Shown: positions 1 to 12,627 of the stretch, in pieces
Numbering within the stretch: the stretch's first letter is position 1
Layout of the letters: each line of letters starts with the position of its first letter
Source: Ectocarpus siliculosus
Taxonomy: Eukaryota; Sar; Phaeophyceae; Ectocarpales; Ectocarpaceae
Reading direction: 5' to 3'
Assembly (NCBI GenBank): GCA_000310025.1
Contig: FN649740.1
Coordinates: 4,337,175 to 4,401,174, forward strand
Length of the DNA: 64,000 bases
Program-made: the position numbers and the translations under genes
Notes under the pieces: generated by a model
Told to the model about the DNA's origin: nothing
Seen by the model: only the letters and a program-made list of their open reading frames with translations
Database searches by the model: none

Positions 1-342
1 CTACCGCGTGTCAATGGTCGCCCGAGCTCGACGATCATGCGACGGAATGAGCAGAGGAGCTTGTCCGAAACCGAATTTGACATTTCTCGATTGCCTGCCC
101 GCAGCTGAAACAGCGAATCATCAACACAACCTGTTAAGATGTACAGCATATCCACTATGCTACAAGTCAGCGCTGACTTGTAGCATAGTGGATATGCTGT
201 ACATCTTAACAGGTTGTGTTGATGATTCGCTGTTTCAGCTGCGGGCAGGCAATCGAGAAATGTCGAATTCGGTTTCGGACAAGCTCATCTGCTCATTCCG
301 TCGCATGATCGTCGAGCTCGGGCGACCATTGACACGCGGTAG
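1..342. repeat. 342-bp fold-back inverted repeat at the left edge
   Basis: Positions 1-171 are the reverse complement of 172-342 with only two mismatches that I can see. The centre is AGTCAGCGCTGACT near 165-178, so there is essentially no loop. The right arm (about 218-342) is homologous to copy B at about 35523-35660; the left arm is the inverted extra copy. The arm may extend beyond the window start. Confidence 0.9.
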
Positions 343-539
343 ATTTTATCGTAGTATCCACCGTTGGAGCACAAGCTTCACACCTCTACATACCAAAAAA
401 TAGGAGTACTACACCATTGTGAGTGTTATACATTTCATAAGATACGTATCACAAGATACATATTTAGGGTTTTTGGACTACCAGCCTTGACGAAACATTT
501 TCATAATTGCCGCCCCTGAACCTGAATAATTCTCCGCAC

Positions 540-647
540 CTCGTTGAAGCACTGGCGGATGTAGACGGAATCCAGCGAAGCTCGCCAGTACCCCGACTGG
601 ACTGGGAGAGTTCGGGTCGTCGCGCCCATGTCCTCACAGTCCACCCC
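540..647 (-). pseudogene. Copy A exon 16 (YWR module), last exon of the duplicate
   Basis: 108 bp, same length as in copy B. It encodes GVDCEDMGATTRTLPVQSGY then WRASLDSVYIRQCFNE. Donor GTGCGG. Homology to copy B continues for about 300 bp beyond it and fades near the centre of the palindrome. Confidence 0.8.
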
Positions 648-2849
648 CTTCCAAGTTTGATTTCATCGCAGAAATTAACTAACCAGATCGCGACAAGCAA
701 AGGCTCGGCCAACGTTTCACTCGTCAAGAAATGCAGTGGCAGCCGTCTAATACCCACGGTTTACGGCTGAGAGTGGCGGCGAAATGGGTTGCCGTTCTTG
801 TCGCCGTCGTATCTCTTGCACATAAAAAACCCGTCCCACGTGCTGGCGGATATTTTAACTCCTGTGTCGTACATCACCGACCGGTGGAGACCCGCATCGC
901 TGCGGTTCACCGGCCAACACAGACGCTGTGGTTTTCACCGACAAAACACTATGAATGTCACTGATTCAAGGCGCTGTGCGTGTAACAAATAAAGCCAACG
1001 AAGCGGGCGAGAACAAAAGAAATCAACCGTGGGCGGCAAATATCATACCCTACTTTGGCAACTCACACATACAGAACAAGAGAGAGCGGGCGAGGAAGAA
1101 CAAGAAAACATTCGTGAGTACGACAGAGATCGTGCTACTACTACTGCGGCAACGCACTCACATCTTCGTCTCCATCGAGATCAGTGCACAGCTCGCAGCA
1201 AGAGTCGGAGTCGCCTCCGGTATCGCACTCGTTGTTCCAGTATGTCCCCTCTAAGCAGTGGAAGAAGGACACGTCGAAGGAAGCAGCGGCGGTGTCCTCC
1301 TCCCCATCATCCGCCAATGAAGTGGTCTGGATGACAACAGCAGCGGCGGCCTCGGCGGCAGGAGAAGCGGGAGGGGACATCCCGTCCGCCTGGAAGCTCA
1401 CGGTGGCCTCTCCGTTGAAGTCTTCGCTGGGGAGGGTCACCACGTGGAGTGTGATGCTGTCGCGCGGGGGGTACGGAACGTAGGGCAGCTCTCTCTTATT
1501 GTGCACGAGCTCGGAGCAATCAATTCTATGGGGTTCCCCAACATACAATATAGGTTTTATTATCGGAAAGACTGAGACAATATAGGTTATTGCATAGGGA
1601 ATGAGCACCTGTTCGTTTAGGCAGATTCAGTTTAAAAAATGCTGAAATTTGCCTTGTTGTGAGGCGATGGAGCGTGTGGTGAAGCGTGCGGTCAAACTGT
1701 AGCGTGTAGTGTTGGGGTAGACGTGGGTCAGCGCGGCGCGGAAAGAATGACACCGAGCAAGGCACGTCTCATGAAAACAACAAAGACGATCACCTTGCTA
1801 CCCCGACGTGCTGTTACAACGCTAGAGGGTATTAGGGGGAGATTCCACGCAGCGACAACAACAACAACAACAACAACACCAAACGCCCTCCCGCACCTCC
1901 GCCCCGGGAGCAGCAGACCGGTCGACGGAAACACCGTCCACTCCATCGACCCTTCCCCCAAAGAAAACGGCAACGCCGAAACGTTCCAAATCACGCCACC
2001 TTCCGTTCCCGCCCCCCCCGACACGGCTACCCCGGAGCCCCCTGTACTGCTGCTGGTGGTGACCGTTTCATCGTCATTAAGGGTAGCGAGGAGTTCTCCG
2101 TCGAGCATGGTAGGGTAGACGGCGTCGGCGGGTTCCGACAGCACTGTGAGGTTAAGCAGCCCCGGGTCTCCCGTGACGCACGTCTCGGAGGGGGAACCCT
2201 GTAGGGAAGGGTGACGGGGGCGGGTTTGGGCATGTGGTGCTATTGGAGCACGAAATATGACACGTTCGTTCGTGCAGGGGCAACAGCTCCGCTTCTCAGA
2301 TATAAAAACAAAACACATTTTCACAATTTCTCACGGGTGCGCACAGACATGGGACTCCATTCGCAGTGGACACAAAAACAAAAATGATTCATAAATAATT
2401 AGCACTTGTTACAACAATACAGACAGACTCCTTCTTTTACATACCATACCCCTACAATTGTAGGTCTCGACTACTTTTAGAGCAAACGTTTAGTAAGCCT
2501 GCAACGGAACGTCAAGTACAAAAAGCCGACACCCAGGCTTTCTCTGTCGACTGCCATCACTGTTGCCGTTATGGTAGCCAACGCTTCACGATGTCCGCAC
2601 TCGATTCCGTCTTATATTGCGCGGACCAAAACCACCGACAACAACAAAAGAAGCATTTACGCACCTCTGCTATGGAAGACTCCCGCGTGTAGCACTGGCA
2701 GTACACCCCGAGATCGCCGTCGATACACGGGGACCCCTCGCTGCAGGGAGAGGTCGACGAGAACGGCATCCATCCGTCGCAAGTGACATTCACGTTGATC
2801 AGCGAGTGGGCCGTAGGTATCTCGTTGGCCGTCGAAGCCGCCTTCGCGA

Positions 2850-4110
2850 CGTCGAAATCTGACGGTTTCGTGAACAACGATTTCAAGAACAACGGCTTCA
2901 TCAACGGTTTCATCGGTTGTTGTCTCAAATGACGTTCGTTCACGTTCATCAGCGTGCCGGCCGTCAAGATCTCATTCGCTGTCGACGGCCCGGCGACGTC
3001 GAAATTTGACATGATGGACGATATCATCGGTTTCACAAATATTTTCATCGGTTTTACGAAAGGCTCAATCGGTTTCGTCGTTCCTACTGTAGTCACAACT
3101 GACCCTCGTTCACGTTAAAAGCGAGCGAGTCGTAGAGATCTCATTCGCCCGCCAAAGCAGCCTCAGCGATATCCAAAGATGATTTCTTTCATTACCTGTT
3201 TCGTTCAACTGTTTCATGAGCGGTTTCATCGGATTTACGAAAGGTTCCGTCGGTTTCATGAAAGGTCAACGGCTTCCCTCATTGTTTGTAGTCTCAACTA
3301 CATCTCTTTCACGCTGATCAGCGAGCGGGCCGGAGGGGTGTCATTCGCCATCGTGAGGCCCGGCGTCGTCGAAATCTGACATTGTGAACGGCTTCTTTGG
3401 TTTCACAAACAATATATTTCATCGCTTGACCGAAACGTCTTCGTCCTTTGAACCAAAGGTTTCATCGGTTTCTCGAAAGGCTGAATGGATCGGTTTCTTT
3501 CATCGTTCGTAGCCACGCGTGACGTTCGCATTCAGCAAAGAGTGAGCCGTGGGAATCTGATTCGCTATGAAGAGTTTTATTCATCGGTTTGAAAAACGGT
3601 TTCATCGTTGTTCGTCGAGGTGGACGTTCGTGTTCAACAGCAATCGGACGCCTGAATCTGCGTTCTTTCATAAAAAACGGTGTCCTAAACAGTTTCACTA
3701 GAGGTTTGTAGTCGCAGGTAGAAGACGTCCCCTTTCACTTCGATCATCAGCGATCGATGGTCAAGGCACTCTCCGAGATGTCAAAATCCGATTTGTTGAT
3801 GAAAATATGAGTTTTGTGAAAGGCTGAATGAATCGATTTCATTCATCGTTCGTAGTATTTCACACGATGTTTTCTTTCAGCACCGAGCGGGCGGTGGAAA
3901 TCAACACCGTGGAAGTAGCCTGGGGGGTCGAAATCTGATTTCATGAACGGTTTCATCGGTTTTATTCACTTTCAGCAACGAGCGGGTCATGGGAATGAAT
4001 CTGACCCACCGTCGATACAGCCTGGGTGACGTCGAAATCTGATTCCATGAATGGATTCAGGAATGGTTTCACGAACGGTTTCATGAAGATGCTTCTTAAA
4101 CGGGTTCATC
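2850..4110. repeat. Intron tandem array derived from exon 13, copy A
   Basis: Roughly 200-bp degenerate units repeat CAGCGAGCGGGCCG, GTCGAAATCTGA and runs of CGGTTTCATCGGTTTCATGA. The first unit overlaps the 5' half of exon 13 and its acceptor, so each further unit carries a decoy copy of both. Confidence 0.8.
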
Positions 4111-5280
4111 GTCTGTTGCCATGGGTGACGTTCAAGCCGAACATGTACTTCCATCAACTTCCAATCTCTTGACTGGGTGGCAATGGTGAGTGTGAATGTG
4201 TGCATATTTTTTATCCCTCCACTGGGTGCTAGTCTACATCGTTAGTACTAATTCACATGGATTTGAATTCCAACGGGCGTGACACAAACAGGAGGAAGGT
4301 TAGGGGACTTCTCTGTGATAACTCGAAATACGATAAGTGGGGGGGGGGACCTGCGGATTCAAATTGCTTACAGTTGTTGTCCCCCAGGACGGCATTCCGC
4401 ACGACGGTGGTCGAATCCCCTTCCGAGTACACCAGAACCGAGGCAGTGCTGCCGCTGAAGTTGCACTCGTCGAGATACAAAGTCCCTTCGCTGAAGACCA
4501 CCGCCTGCGAGGCAGAACAAAGTCGAGTGAATTGAGCACGGATAAGCGCGAACTAACCAAGACACGTGAGTGATAAGCGCAATTGCGCTTCAAGGCATCC
4601 CCCTAGTGACAAAATCAATCGAGTGCAACAAACAGATGGGGAGAATTGCACATTCACTACCGCCGCCAACTCCACAGACTAGAATTTCCACTTTTTGCTA
4701 TAACCAACCAACGATGTGAGGAAGCGCAAACCTCGGCTGAAACCCACCGCACTGGCCGAAACATCACCCACAAAACATTACGAGTGAAAAGGTCGAGAAT
4801 GGACTGAAGGAACACTTGCGACAGCTGGCTGCTCGTTCAACCAAATACCTTTGAGTAAATACGTCATAGAAATAAGTCATATCATACAACACAAAATCCT
4901 ACAAGTACATAATAGTCCCCGCGCCCGCGGGGCTAAGCCACTAATTCCAACACATCGACCATTAGATGCTTCCTGGGTCTCATCGATCGTCTTCACATGT
5001 GTCAGTACGGTAGCCTTAGACCACAGGTTCGGCTTGTACTGTTTTGATTCGCACGGAACTACTTCATGGGAGGGCTTAGGAGACGCTGAAACGGTCGTTG
5101 AGGCGAGAAAAAGGCAATATATTAGAGAAAGTGAAGATGTAGACACATCAACGGCGCTAACTACAGCAGCCAGAAAACCAATGATAACGCCAATGTCTAC
5201 GAACCATCCCCACCACCACTAACATCGATCGCACATATCATCAACACTGCCACAGCATCAACTACAAGAACAACTACAAC

Positions 5281-5302
5281 AACACCTACAACAACAACAA
5301 CG

Positions 5303-5351
<49 letters not shown>

Positions 5352-5352
5352 A
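5281..5352. repeat. (CAA)n array after exon 11 donor, copy A
   Basis: On the minus strand this is (TTG)n starting about 7 nt downstream of the GTGCGT donor. Confidence 0.85.
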
Positions 5353-6073
5353 ACGCACCCTTCCGGCGAAGCCAACGAACGAAGTGTCCTCAGCCTTGTA
5401 GCTAGAGTCCTCGTCCGCTTGCACCGCAGACAGGTCAGGAGAACCCGCGGTGTCAGTGAAAACCGTCTGCAACAAACAGAAAAAACCAAGTTGAGGAAGA
5501 GACAATGATGCGGTTAAACAAGCCTTGCGGGGAGGGGGGGAGACAACAAAATTTCCCAGTTGCAGCATGATGCGTACACCGAGAGCTGTGTGGGCGAAAA
5601 TGCATGAACACACCGCCCGACAGCCTACACAGCAAGATGCCGACACTTGGTGTCACAACTCAAATCACACAAATGAACTACAGCAACCCTTGCTACCGTG
5701 TTCACTGCTGTGAAACCTTCACCCATTCTGACAAGTCTGGTGTAGGTGGCAACCTTAACAAAAGGGTCAGTATTGGTAAAGGTAGCAGAAACTGCAGCAA
5801 CCGCAACGGCAACACCACCACCACCACCAACCATGCCGACATCAACAGCAACGTCGACCCCAGCAGCAGCAGCAGCAATACCTGGTAGGTGGTGAGGTTG
5901 CTGGAAACGACGAAGACGACGCTCCCGCGAGCCACGACGTTGTCGCAAAGCTCTACCCCACGGAGGACCACCTCCGCATTGTCCCGAGCGTAGCTGTTTC
6001 GTTTATTTAAAGTTAATTATGGTTCGTTTTGGTTCGTTTTTGGTTCAGTTTGGTTTGATTGGTTAGATTAGTT

Positions 6074-6111
6074 TGTTTTGTTTTGTTTTGTTTTGTTTTG
6101 TTTTGTTTTGG
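6074..6111. repeat. (TTTTG)n pentanucleotide array, copy A
   Basis: About seven perfect units. Copy B has a degenerate GGTTT/GGTTCA-type region at 42718-42770 in the same place. Confidence 0.85.
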
Positions 6112-6117
6112 TTGTGA

Positions 6118-6350
6118 GTGTGTACATCGACCGCGCCAACGGGCGTGCCAGCGAAAAGACGACAGTTTCGCAGTGGGAAAAACGCCAACACGTATGTGTG
6201 TGGGCGTGTGATGCTACTTGCATTGGCATCGACCGCGCTACCCGGCTGACCAATGAACGTTCACCAGTGCGGACAAAAGCGCAACACGATCCTTCTACAG
6301 GCCATGATGTGCGGCCGCTTGGGGGGGGCGTCATGGTGAGGCTAGGCTGT
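6118..6350. repeat. Dispersed repeat with CGACCGCGC / GGCTGACCAATGA, copy A
   Basis: Two half-units, each with ATCGACCGCGC and a following GAAAAGACG or CAATGAACG block, then CTTCTACAGGCC. Related copies lie at 42835-43090 and 60425-60705. Confidence 0.65.
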
Positions 6351-7374
6351 TCTCCGGGTTATAGACGGAAACGGCACCACCTAACCGTTCGTCTAAACAA
6401 ATAATCTTGGTTCACTTCACGCTGTTCAATGGAATGACGCCACTACGTTAGGCGGCTGCTGCTGTCCTTCCGTTTCTTCACGCGCTCTGTATATATATAG
6501 GGTTAGGGTTATATATTTTTAAACTCGTGACCCAGGTTTCCCGACAGATAATGAAGCCTAATCTAATTCGACCAAAACAAAAAAATACACCCCAGTTTAT
6601 TCTTTCTGCTCGACGAATAAACTTCCCTGTTCATTTCACATTGTTGAACGGAATCTCCCCAGCTGAGACGCTTTTCGACCAGGGTATTTATACCCTGTTG
6701 TGTCGTTTCCTCCCCTGACGAAAATACACACGTGAAATCAAGGATGATGATGGTGAAAGCACTCCAAAACGAACTCGAGTTCAAGGTAGCAGCCTTGACA
6801 GACGCGTGCAGTCTTGTTTTGTTGGCTACCGTTTCTGTCTTTCATCCGGAGAATAACTTAGCGTCCCCAATGCCGCCCCCACACGGGGTCCCAGGTAATG
6901 GCATTTAGAAGTGTTTTGTATGTTTAGTCGCACTGAGATTGGCGTCTTTTCATTGGTCAACCGATTAGCGTGGTCGACGCAAAATCATAAGACACACAAA
7001 CGTGTGTGAGCTGAGATATCAAGCTCACCCCCCCCCGCCGCACGCCAACGCCGATGCCACCCTCACATGGCAGGTCCCGCGAGTGCAGAGTTGTTCACCA
7101 GGTCGCACCCCCATTCCAGCTTGGCCCCCTCGACGGCATATACGGCACCCCCGTCGACGCCGCGGTGCCCCGCGACGCTCGCACCCGTGCAGGAGGCGTT
7201 TCCCGGCCCCTCCTTGTACAGAAACCCCCCGAAGTCGGCCTCGTTATTGGTGAAAGTTCCTTGCGTGATCTGTGCGGATCAATGTTGGCGTGTACTGGGT
7301 TTTGATTGTCAGGATGGATGGGGGCTCGTTGTTGTTGCGAGACCCGCAAAAAACTCCTTTGCCTATCCGTCTGC

Positions 7375-7575
7375 CTTCCTGTCTGCCCATCTCTCTGCCT
7401 CTCCTCTCTCTCCTCTCTCCACCTCTCACGCTAATGTGCCCGTCTGCCTTTGTGCCTGCCTGCTTGACTGTCTGTCGGTCTCTGCTCTCTCTCCTCTCTT
7501 CACCTCTCACGTCAACAACGCGTCCGTATCTATTTTCATCTGTCCATCTGTCTTTCCCCTCTCCATATCTCACGT
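7375..7575. repeat. Tandem array across the exon 8 donor, copy A
   Basis: A shorter version with about three units (CACCTCTCACGCTAATGTGC and relatives), showing that the array expanded differently in the two copies. Confidence 0.75.
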
Positions 7576-8385
7576 CTATGTGTCCGTCTTCCTCCGCTGC
7601 GAAGGCGCCACCACCGTTACCAGCATGGTTAGAGTCGAACACGCCTCCTTCTACTGCCACCGCCGCCCCCTCGCTCACGAACACCACGCCTCCGTCCAAC
7701 GCCTCATTACCCTGGAAGAGACCACCTTGATCGGACCGAGACCGAGACCGAGATTGAGTAGGAAGGGTTACGGATACAATTGTGAAACATGTTCATCTAG
7801 CCTGGCAGAAAATATGACCGCATCCTTCGCGTAAAGGGGATACACACGCTGTACAGCTGCGATATAAAAGGGTGGTGTGACAAAGTCCCTTGACGCCTTT
7901 GTATCGGAACCCCCTCTTATACAGGAATACGAGCGTACCCACCTATGTAGCGGGTAGGCACATAGGCTGTACCTAAACGGACGTAAGTCAGTCGGCTGCC
8001 TGTGTACATGTAAATTTAGGAATTGTATCTCCTCAAACAGCCGAAATTAAGAAAAAAAACACCCAGAAGTCCATTGTACGTGGCCTATTGCTAAATAAGT
8101 TATGTTGCTTTTCGAGCCAGAAGGTTTCAGTGCAACGCGAATGCTGCCGCCTGATGAACGCTACATAGTTCGACGTCCCGGACCCATGATAGAAAAAACA
8201 AAAAATATAGAAAAACAACAACACCGCCGTCAACGGCAGCACAGGCAACGACGAGGGCAACTATAACTACCATTACACAACGACCACGACCACCATCATC
8301 ACCAACAACAACAACCACCACATCAACATCGACAACATCAACAACGACGGCGACAACTACCACATCTACCACCTCCACTACCATC

Positions 8386-8434
8386 ACCACCACCACCACC
8401 ACCACCACCACCACCACCACCACCACCACCACCA
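8386..8434. repeat. (CCA)n array after exon 7 donor, copy A
   Basis: About 16 uninterrupted units; on the gene strand it is (TGG)n within 20 nt of the donor. Copy B keeps only a short interrupted version. Confidence 0.85.
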
Positions 8435-9646
8435 AGAACAGTCTGTCGTACCTGCAATAATGATTGTACTTTCCTCTGAAGCGAGCACTACTCCTCCCGC
8501 TTCCGCCCCATCGTTCCCCGAAAAATTCCCCCCGAGGATGGTCACGTCACCCTTGGTCCAGATCACGCCGCCACCCTAAAATACCGGTAGAGTTTTCCGA
8601 CATATGCAGGCAGGAATAAAGAAAAGCGGTAGTTAGATTGGGGTGAGAACGACAAATGCAGGCAGGAATGAGTTGCGGGATATCGAGACTCTGTTGAGGA
8701 GGCTCCTCGGCTATTATACTATGTTGTTCAGTAGACGCGCAGCCTTCACACGAAGTTAAAATATTTCGCCACAGATATTGATACTGTCACCAGCATATAG
8801 AAACCGAAAAAGGTGAAACGACTTTCGAGCAACAAGCATGTTGTCACCTGCGGTATACTAGACAAACAAAACAACAGTAACAGTGACAGAGACACCCAGC
8901 CCTACTGCTGTAACATGAAAAAAAATAAAACAGAAAGAATACAACTAAAAAAGATAGCAAGGCAAGCAAGCACAAAAAATAACAAACCCATCGTTGACGT
9001 TTTTTGCCCTCCTAGGCTCGTACAATACTCCGTAGGCGTTCATTCTTGCGATCTTGATACACATGTTGTACCTTTCTTCCACTCGATTTTCAGTTTAAAA
9101 CCAAAATCGACAATAAGAATACAAGGCACTGCCTACGGAGTACAAATTTCGAGCGAATTTTGCCCCAATTGCTGCCTCTCTTACATCCGCAGCCTTGTTG
9201 CCGAAGAAGGTTCCCCCCTCGATGACGATTGCTGTGTCGGTGGTGGCTCCGAACACCGCACCGTTCTGGCCGCACTCGTTTCCCGCGAAAACATTGTCGC
9301 CCCCCCCCACTAAGAGTGTGGCGAACTCGCCGAGGTTCACCACGCCGGCGTTGTCGAGGTGGGCCCTTGGTGATGTTGTTGTTGGTGGTGTGGTGTTGAT
9401 GTTGATCATGATGTTAATGTTGTTGTCGGCGGTGTTGTTGTTGTTGTTGTTGTTGTTGGTTGGTTAACTCGTGTTTCGCAAGTGAGAAGAGCAGCATTCG
9501 TCCCACACGAAGAGCCAGTCAGTGTTCCTTTCAACCACGCGCACATGCGTGCCCTCAACCGAAAAATATGCCTGCAATAGTGTTGTCCTTCGGTTCCAGT
9601 GCGCTAGACCGGTCCGAGACCTGAACCGCGTCATTTGTCGGGCATG

Positions 9647-10250
9647 TGTCAGGGATATGTTCGTGTCCATGTAGTCTAGACAGCGGCCACGTTCCTGTAT
9701 CCCTTCTGTGTTCGCTGCAGGAAACATCGACAAAAGTAGTCGCACCCGAGCTACGACAGAAATATTCTTTGTGCACGCTAGGTCTGCAGTATGCTGTAAT
9801 ACCGTTATCCGCAGCCAGCAGTAGCTAGCAGACGTGCCGTTATAGTAGAGCAGAGACCACATGCTAAGTGTGACAAAAACGTTCCCGCACGGGACTGTCA
9901 GGGAACGTTCAGAATACTCGGGGGGAACCCCGGTGGCCGGTTGACAGTTCGGGGTCCCCGACAGTAGATATTGTTTATATGTTTTAGTGATCGAGAGCTG
10001 GCCCGGGTGCCTCTCGCTCTCACTCTCATCTTCTACCATCAAGACCTGGCCTTGGAGTCAGCCAGTAACAACGACATCTTGTAGCTCATCGTTCCGAGAG
10101 TCACCGAGTTGCGTAACAGCACTCAGCAGTGTTCCACCACCTCTCGCATACAGGAGGTTGTCCCTCTTGCTTCTCAGCGAGCACCTGCGAAATATAAGTT
10201 TCCAAAGCGGTCCGGCCCGATGCGCTACCGCTGCCAGCTTATCACCAAGA
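9647..10250. repeat. Left long terminal repeat
   Basis: It starts TGTCAGGGATATG and ends CACCAAGA just before the primer-binding-like site. It is about 45 bp longer than the right LTR, partly because of an extra GC-rich segment near 9905-9945. Confidence 0.83.
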
Positions 10251-11219
10251 GGTTATGAGCCTCGTATTGACGCGTGGACACTGCTAGCTACGTACACGGC
10301 GTGTCAAACTTCCCTGCTACACCTGCTGTACACCGTGATCTGCACGATCACAGAATTTCGGAACGTCAAGGAACAAGAATTTCTTCCAAGCTTCAAGACT
10401 ACAAGAAGGTTGACACACGTTCAACATGCAGAGCTGCGAATCATCAGGCACATCAAGAGGACTCACGCTGAGGTTCAAGCTGCTGCTGCTACACATGGAG
10501 CTGCCACGATCATCTGCATCTGGAGCTGCTGTTACGAACTGAACGGTCTGGAGGCGGAGAAGAACCATTTTTTAGGGAATCGGCCTTCGAAGGGAAACTT
10601 CGAGCACAAAGAGAACCAATCTGAGCAGCCGGAAGTTGGATGCTGGTGTGCTGGTGCTGCCGACGCTACTACTGCTGCATTATGATACTGCGACAGTCGC
10701 CAGGGTGTAAGACCGGTTGCTTATACCAATCCGGTGTCAGGTTTTCGAGGGTTTCCACTGCTGCTGTAGACTGCTGCAGGAGACGACCTGTTCACACACC
10801 CTGCTGGCGTGTGTGTGACGGATGGAACGATTGAGTCGGGCGTCATCAACGACGAACAGATGAACTGCGCAGCTACACAGTAAGAGGAGGTCTGGATCAT
10901 CAGGAGACGGTGCTGGAAAGCGGTCATGCGGTGGGTACAAGACGACCTCACACGACAGTGGAGAACACTACGAGCACGGACGGCCACAGCCAGAGAGGGG
11001 GAAACAACGCATTTATTTGATGTTGTGCGCTACCCTCTCGCAGAGTGCTACTGACGGTGAGAAACCGATGCCCGCGATCAGCCGCTGGGAAGAGTTCGAG
11101 GAGGGTTTCATGCGCTAATCGGGAACCATATAGAACTATATCCATATGAAGAAGCTTGGAGGAGCCAGGGGACGCCTGGCCGGGATTGCCGGAGACACAG
11201 CGTTTTTTCATCTGGAATC

Positions 11220-11960
11220 ACCGCAAAACGCCATAAAACCGCTGGGGTTTGCTGGGAGAATATCCCGTGGGACTACAGTACGGTATACTGTCGCTCGGGC
11301 GCCGTAACTTCGGGTGGCTTCGACAGGAAGCCGGAATCGATCGTCGGGGTATCACCTTCGCGATTGGACCACATCTGTCTAAACATAAAAACCGCTGGGG
11401 GTTGCCGGGAAAATAGCTCCTGGGACTACTACAACAGCGCTGTCGCTCGGACGCCGGACGCCGGAACTTCGGGTCGCTTCGACAGGATGCCGGAATCGAT
11501 TGTCGGGGGATCATCTTCGAGATTGGACCGCATCTACAATCTAAACAAGAAACCGCTGGGGGTTGCTAGAATTTTGTTTCTGGAACGCCTACAGCGCTGT
11601 CGCTTGGACACCGTGAAGTAACCCGGTCGCTTCGACAGGAAGTCGGAATCAACCATCGGGGAGATGTCTCCGACTTTCGACCGCATACAGTACTACGAAA
11701 AACTGCTGGGGGTCGTGGGAACAGAAAGACACATTCCGGGATGCCTACGACGCTGTCGCTTGTCGAGAGGAAGACGGAATCAACCATCGGAGGAAACGTC
11801 TCCGGGTTTGGACCGCAACAGAGATTAACCGCTGGGGGTCGCCGGAAAGACGAATCCCGGGATGCCGGCGGCACTGTCGCTTGGACGCCGTGAAATCCCC
11901 GGGTCGCTTCGACAGGAAGCCCGGATCAATCGTTGGGGGAAATATCGTGGGGTTTGGACC
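11220..11960. repeat. ~150-bp tandem array inside the LTR element
   Basis: About five diverged units share CCGCTGGGG, CTGTCGCT(C/T)GG, GGTCGCTTCGACAGGA, GGAATC(G/A) and GGACCGCA at a spacing of roughly 130-160 bp. None keeps a long open frame. Confidence 0.8.
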
Positions 11961-12627
11961 GCAATAGAACATCGCTTCGGATTGCGTCCTGGCACCGGAG
12001 GATCGTCACAATCAATCTGGGGACGGCGGAAAGCTTCGAATGTGGGTTCGAACCAACATCTAAGGGAAGATCGCCCTGCCGAACGCAATGAGAAGTGGGA
12101 ACGTTGCCGTGCTGAACGCCATGAATATTAATATTTATATGATCGAAAATACGCGAGTGAGAGGCTTCGGAGACTTTCAAGTTTGTATATAGGAAGCATA
12201 CATGACATGCATCAACTAAAAGTAATCACGTGAGTGAATAAGAACGGTATTATGCTGTTCGTATTTTAGTCAGTTTCCAAGAAGCTGTGAGCCCAAGTGG
12301 TTCTTCATAAACGAATGCTTCATGATATTTGTCAAAGCTGCACGGAAGTTGGCTGAGAAGGATTGATCACCCATCGTAGCGAAGCAAGAGCGGATTTTTT
12401 TGTTGAGTGATCATCAATATGGAGTAATGAACCTTTGTTGTCAAACGTCATTTGATTCCACATGTCAAAGTGGGGACAGCGTTCCAGAGAGCGAATTAGG
12501 AATGACTAGTTGGGAAGTCGTTTTCGGTATGAATACATTACTTCGTAGCACCAAGTATCGGTAGAGCGAGTAGCATTCGATTCTGAATAGCTAATTTATG
12601 GTCTAGGTTACCTCCATCGAGGGCTCG

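Noticed and set aside
2850-4110. CRISPR array
   Set aside because: Units are about 200 bp, degenerate and inside an intron of a eukaryotic gene; no constant repeats with unique spacers.
6495-6515. Telomere-like GGGTTAGGGTTA
   Set aside because: Only two units; also seen briefly near 26502 and 36749. Too short for an interstitial telomere.
10251-12627. gag or pol genes inside the LTR element
   Set aside because: All frames are short and show no zinc knuckle, protease, integrase or reverse transcriptase motif.
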